From CAYOXD01 sp964407825 (lineage in GTDB: Bacteria > Desulfobacterota > Desulfobacteria > Desulfobacterales > JAFDDL01), in the NCBI GenBank assembly GCA_964407825.1, contig CAYOXD010000005.1, positions 7,223 through 71,222 on the forward strand: a stretch of DNA of 64,000 nucleotides, read 5' to 3'. The notes under the pieces are model-generated. The model had not been told where the DNA came from and ran no database searches. It saw nothing but the letters and a program-made list of their open reading frames with translations. The position numbers and the translations under genes are program-made. Positions within the stretch are counted from its first letter, which is position 1. Every line of letters begins with the position of its first letter. Of the stretch, positions 61,128 to 64,000 are shown one piece after another.

Positions 61128-61990
61128 CGTCTCTCGGCGCTTCTGCGCAGGGCAAAGGCGGCGAGGAAAAGGGCACCGGTCATTGCCATCAGCACCAGCG
61201 CCATGGCGAATCCCTGGTCCAACTGGTGCTGCGACCGGTACTCCGCGGCCAGAAAGTAGATACGAAAGGGCAACGCCTCGAACTTGTCCCCCAGCCCCCG
61301 GGGAAGCCCGGTCTGGGCCACAACGCCGGTGAGGAGGATGACGGCCGTGTCTTCGGCCGCCCGTCCGATGGCAAGAATGGCGCCGCTGAAGATCCCGCGG
61401 CTGGCCATCGGCAGCAATACCTTGCGAACGTTTTGCCAGCGGCTGAGTCCCATCGCCGGCCCCACCATCCGGAACCGGGGCGGCAGGGCTTCCAGTGCCG
61501 TCTGGGTGGTCCGGATCACATAGGGCAAAATGAGCAGCGCCAGGCACAGGCCGGCGAGCCACAGGCCCGTCTGCGCGTTGGGGCCGATCGTCTTTCGCAG
61601 CAGCAAAATGAGGGCAAAGCCGAAGAGGCCCATCACGATGGAAGGGGTACCGGACAACAGATCGACGGCGAATTCCAGCGCCGAGCGCACCCGCCTCGGG
61701 GCATATTCGGCAAGATAGAGGCCGCTGGCGATGCCGACGGGGATCGCCAGCGACGAGGAGAGAACCACCAGCAAGAAGGTACCGGCAAGGGCCGGCCAGA
61801 TGCCGTCGAAAACCATCCGTTTGTTCAAAACGGCGCTGAGCCAGGGTGTATCGCCAAAGAAGAGCGCGCCGTTGATGCTGCCCAGCCCCCGCTGGATCAG
61901 GAAGCCGATCAACAGCGCCGTTGTCGACAGCACCAGCGCCCCTGAGATCCAGGCAAAGGCGCAGAGCAACCGGTTAGAGGTCGCTTCCAT
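61112..61990 (-). CDS. pstA: Phosphate ABC transporter permease PstA
   Basis: A 292-residue inner-membrane permease with six transmembrane segments. The EAA-type loop ALPPRFRMVGPAMGLSRWQN and the LAIGRAAEDTAVILLTG segment are typical, as is the N-terminal GLYLAEYAP run. The start overlaps pstC by 17 bp and the end overlaps pstB by 16 bp. With PstC it forms the channel of the high-affinity phosphate importer. Confidence 0.93.
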   Translation of the reverse strand: MEATSNRLLCAFAWISGALVLSTTALLIGFLIQRGLGSINGALFFGDTPWLSAVLNKRMVFDGIWPALAGTFLLVVLSSSLAIPVGIASGLYLAEYAPRRVRSALEFAVDLLSGTPSIVMGLFGFALILLLRKTIGPNAQTGLWLAGLCLALLILPYVIRTTQTALEALPPRFRMVGPAMGLSRWQNVRKVLLPMASRGIFSGAILAIGRAAEDTAVILLTGVVAQTGLPRGLGDKFEALPFRIYFLAAEYRSQHQLDQGFAMALVLMAMTGALFLAAFALRRSAERRWKRQ

Positions 61991-62858
61991 GGGAATATCC
62001 CCGGCCGCTTTTCCAGGACCGCCGGATCAGAGAGTTGATGGTGCCCATGATGAGAAACAGGATGAGGCCGGATGCGAAAACCGACTGATAGATCATGCTG
62101 TGGGTGTCGGTTGCCAGCACCAGCGTAATGTGCGCCGTCAGCGTGCGCACCGAGGCGAACAGGGAATCGGGCAGCTGCGCCGCATTTCCCGCCAGCATGA
62201 GGGAGATGAGCGTATCCCCGAGCGCCCTGGCGAAACCCAGGATGGCCGCGACGGCCAGTCCCTGCCCCGCAGCGGGCACCGCGACGTGACGGAATTGCTG
62301 GACCGGCGTCATCCCCATGGCTTCGGCCGAGAGCCGCAAGGTGGCATCCATCTGCTCCAGCCTGGCGTTGAAGACCAGAACGATGGTGGGAAGCGTCAGC
62401 AGCGTCAAGGTCAGTGCCGCGGTGAGCAGCGTAAAGCCGGACCCCGCGTGCAGCCAGTCTCTCATGACAGGCACCAGCAGAAACACGGAGACGAAGCCGT
62501 ACACCACGGTGGGAATACTGGTCATGAAGTGGGTCAGTCCCAGGAAGAACCGCGCCAGGGGTCTGGGTGCCAGAAAATGCACCAGGCAGCAGATCCCCAT
62601 CGCCATGGGAAAGGCCAGCAGAAGGGTCAGCGTTGCAAGGGCCAGCGAGGCCAGGCACATGGGAAGGATGCCGAATTCGCCCCCAAAGGGCTGCCAATGC
62701 CAGGAAAGCACCCGGGCCAGATGATCCGCCCGGAGCAGCGGCAGGCAGAAATAGCCCAGCAGGATGAGAATGGAGAAGATCGCCACGGCTGAGAGGCCCG
62801 TCATGATCAGGAGGGTGACCTCGATCCATCTCTCGCTATGCGGCCTTCGATCGTCCAA
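61974..62858 (-). CDS. pstC: Phosphate ABC transporter permease PstC
   Basis: A 294-residue permease with six transmembrane segments (the first at about 14-38). The SIPTVVYGF region, the EAA loop LRLSAEAMGMTPVQQFRHV and FARALGDTLISLMLAGN are family features. The start is a TTG at 62858. It lies 36 bp after pstS. Shorter than E. coli PstC (319), mostly at the N-terminus. Confidence 0.92.
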   Translation of the reverse strand: MDDRRPHSERWIEVTLLIMTGLSAVAIFSILILLGYFCLPLLRADHLARVLSWHWQPFGGEFGILPMCLASLALATLTLLLAFPMAMGICCLVHFLAPRPLARFFLGLTHFMTSIPTVVYGFVSVFLLVPVMRDWLHAGSGFTLLTAALTLTLLTLPTIVLVFNARLEQMDATLRLSAEAMGMTPVQQFRHVAVPAAGQGLAVAAILGFARALGDTLISLMLAGNAAQLPDSLFASVRTLTAHITLVLATDTHSMIYQSVFASGLILFLIMGTINSLIRRSWKSGRGYSHGSDL

Positions 62859-62894
62859 GGGGATGGCCTTTCCGTTGCGTCGGGAATGCCTCTG

Positions 62895-63734
62895 TTACTG
62901 AAGGGGAATGAACCCCATTTTTTTCACGATGGCCTCACCCGCCGGGCTCCGAATGTAATCGATGAAGGCCTGGACGATCCTGGACGGTTTCCCCCGGGTG
63001 TTCATATAGAGCTTTCGAACGACGGGGTAGCTGCCGTTCCGGGCATTTTCCTGGCTGGGCATCACACCGTTCAACTTCAGGGGTTTCACGGTCTTGTCGA
63101 TGTGCCCGATGCTGATGAAGCCGATGGCATCCCTATCCTGGGCGATGGCGACCTTCATGGCCCCGTTGGAGGGGACGATGTTCGCCGCCGGGCTCATGGG
63201 GCCCTTGTGCAGGAGTTTCTTCCAGAACACCTCGCGGGTGCCGCTGGCCTCATCCCGGCTGAACAGATGGATGGCCGCGTCCCTGCCGCCGACCGCTTTC
63301 CAGTTGCGGATCTTCCCCGAAAAGATGGCATTTACCTGCCGGGTGTCGAGACCGTTCACGGGGTTTTCGGGATTGGCCACAACGGCCACGCCGTCGAGGG
63401 CGAAGGGAAAGGTTCTCAGGCCGTATTGGCTGATTTCCGCGCCGGTCAGGGCTCTTCCGGTATCCCCGATGTCGCAGAGGCCCTCGCCCACCTTCTGGAC
63501 CCCGATGCCCGATCCGCCCCCTTCAACGGTGATGCGAATATCGGGATATCGCGTCATGATGTTCCTGGCCGCCTTGTTCATGACGGGGATGTGAGCGGTG
63601 CCGCCGGCGATGCTGATGGTGCCCTTCAGCCCCGCGAACGCATCCAGAGCGGCGGCATGGGCAAGGTTCAACGAGCAACAGATCATTCCGGCCAGGCCAA
63701 CCAATACCAAGCAAACCTTGCACTTCCCTCTCAT
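62895..63734 (-). CDS. pstS: Phosphate-binding periplasmic protein PstS
   Basis: A 279-residue secreted binding protein. Signal peptide core at about 5-20, cleaved near AHAAA. The mature part has the PstS pattern: GTISIAGGT, VEGGGSGIGVQKV (anion-binding loop), IFSGKIRNWKAVGG and SRDEASGTREVFW, and a C-terminal FIDYIRSPAG. GAGGAGG lies before the ATG at 63734; the reading from 63821 lacks such a site. No PhoB/PhoR gene is in the window and no clear Pho box was recognised in the 265 bp upstream, in which nothing else was seen. Confidence 0.92.
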   Translation of the reverse strand: MRGKCKVCLVLVGLAGMICCSLNLAHAAALDAFAGLKGTISIAGGTAHIPVMNKAARNIMTRYPDIRITVEGGGSGIGVQKVGEGLCDIGDTGRALTGAEISQYGLRTFPFALDGVAVVANPENPVNGLDTRQVNAIFSGKIRNWKAVGGRDAAIHLFSRDEASGTREVFWKKLLHKGPMSPAANIVPSNGAMKVAIAQDRDAIGFISIGHIDKTVKPLKLNGVMPSQENARNGSYPVVRKLYMNTRGKPSRIVQAFIDYIRSPAGEAIVKKMGFIPLQ

Positions 63735-64000
63735 TTCTTTCCTCCTCAAGTAATCGCTACGATTCAGTCCCCGGAGGTTCCCGATGCCCGCGTCGCCTCC
63801 CGCGGATACGCAGGAAGGCACGAAGGCGGCGATCCGGATCGGCTCAGGCAGATCAAACGAACAGTTTTATCCTTGTTACCCATGGGGGACGGTGAAAATC
63901 AAATTGATAATATCGATACGCGGGCGATTTATCATTGAAAACCGGTATACGAGGCCGGGGAAATCGGAGGTGCGGGAACGGGCCTCCCAGGGCGGCCTTC

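Noticed and set aside
61128..61562. N-terminal extension of pstB by 145 codons
   Set aside because: It runs inside pstA in another frame and has no ABC-protein character; the pstB start at 61127 gives the normal length.
1..64000. CRISPR array, prophage or insertion sequence
   Set aside because: No regularly spaced repeat array, no transposase or integrase motif and no phage structural gene was seen on either strand.

Overview
The window looks like part of the chromosome of a Gram-negative, anaerobic, probably sulfate-reducing member of the Desulfobacterota (Desulfobacterales-like). This rests on GC-rich coding DNA, LPS export and KDO genes beside rpoN/hpf/ptsN/rapZ, a bacterioferritin of the Desulfovibrio type, a DUF39 homocysteine-biosynthesis gene, many sigma-54 regulators and a glycyl-radical enzyme operon. 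It is an assembled scaffold: a run of exactly 100 N at 40667-40766 marks a gap, so linkage across that point is not certain.

Region 1 (1-11.3 kb) is core genome. A DUF39 gene and an M23 peptidase lie on the minus strand. Facing them is a long plus-strand run of KDO synthesis (kdsA, kdsC), LPS transport (lptC, lptA, lptB), rpoN, hpf, ptsN and rapZ, then rimI, gap, tpiA, secG and tRNA-Leu(GAG). Many of these genes overlap by 4 bp.

Region 2 (11.4-25.7 kb) is regulatory and metabolic. It holds a lone receiver, two sigma-54 activators, citrate synthase, a DASS-type anion transporter behind a possible attenuated leader RNA, a left-handed beta-helix protein, and an NtrB/NtrC-like pair. The pair is followed by a near-consensus sigma-54 promoter driving a Pat-like CoA-binding/GNAT protein whose ATP-grasp domain is largely deleted.

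Region 3 (25.7-29.1 kb) holds a YkgJ cysteine-cluster protein, an endonuclease III-exonuclease III fusion, a YgiN-type monooxygenase and bacterioferritin.

Region 4 (29.4-39.5 kb) is a tightly packed seven-gene plus-strand operon: two periplasmic binding proteins with no ABC permease or ATPase, a membrane histidine kinase, a hybrid kinase, a TonB-dependent receptor, and two different citrate synthase/citryl-CoA lyase homologues that have both lost the catalytic triad. A convergent O-methyltransferase follows. This is the most likely undescribed system here.

Region 5 (40.8-47.7 kb, beyond the gap) holds a ThDP-dependent acetolactate-synthase-like enzyme, a large MscS channel, a membrane-anchored cytochrome c, a Dus enzyme and small or unknown genes.

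Region 6 (48.2-60.2 kb) is accessory. It has a LysM-like/NlpC-like protein, a membrane protein, a glycyl-radical enzyme operon (enzyme, SCP2-like protein, activase, DUF6765 protein), a fragmentary lipoprotein-like gene, a Fic protein behind AT-rich direct repeats, a transglutaminase, a palindromic REP/MITE-like element and a methyltransferase. Region 7 (60.3-63.7 kb) is a phosphate transporter operon, pstSCAB, on the minus strand.
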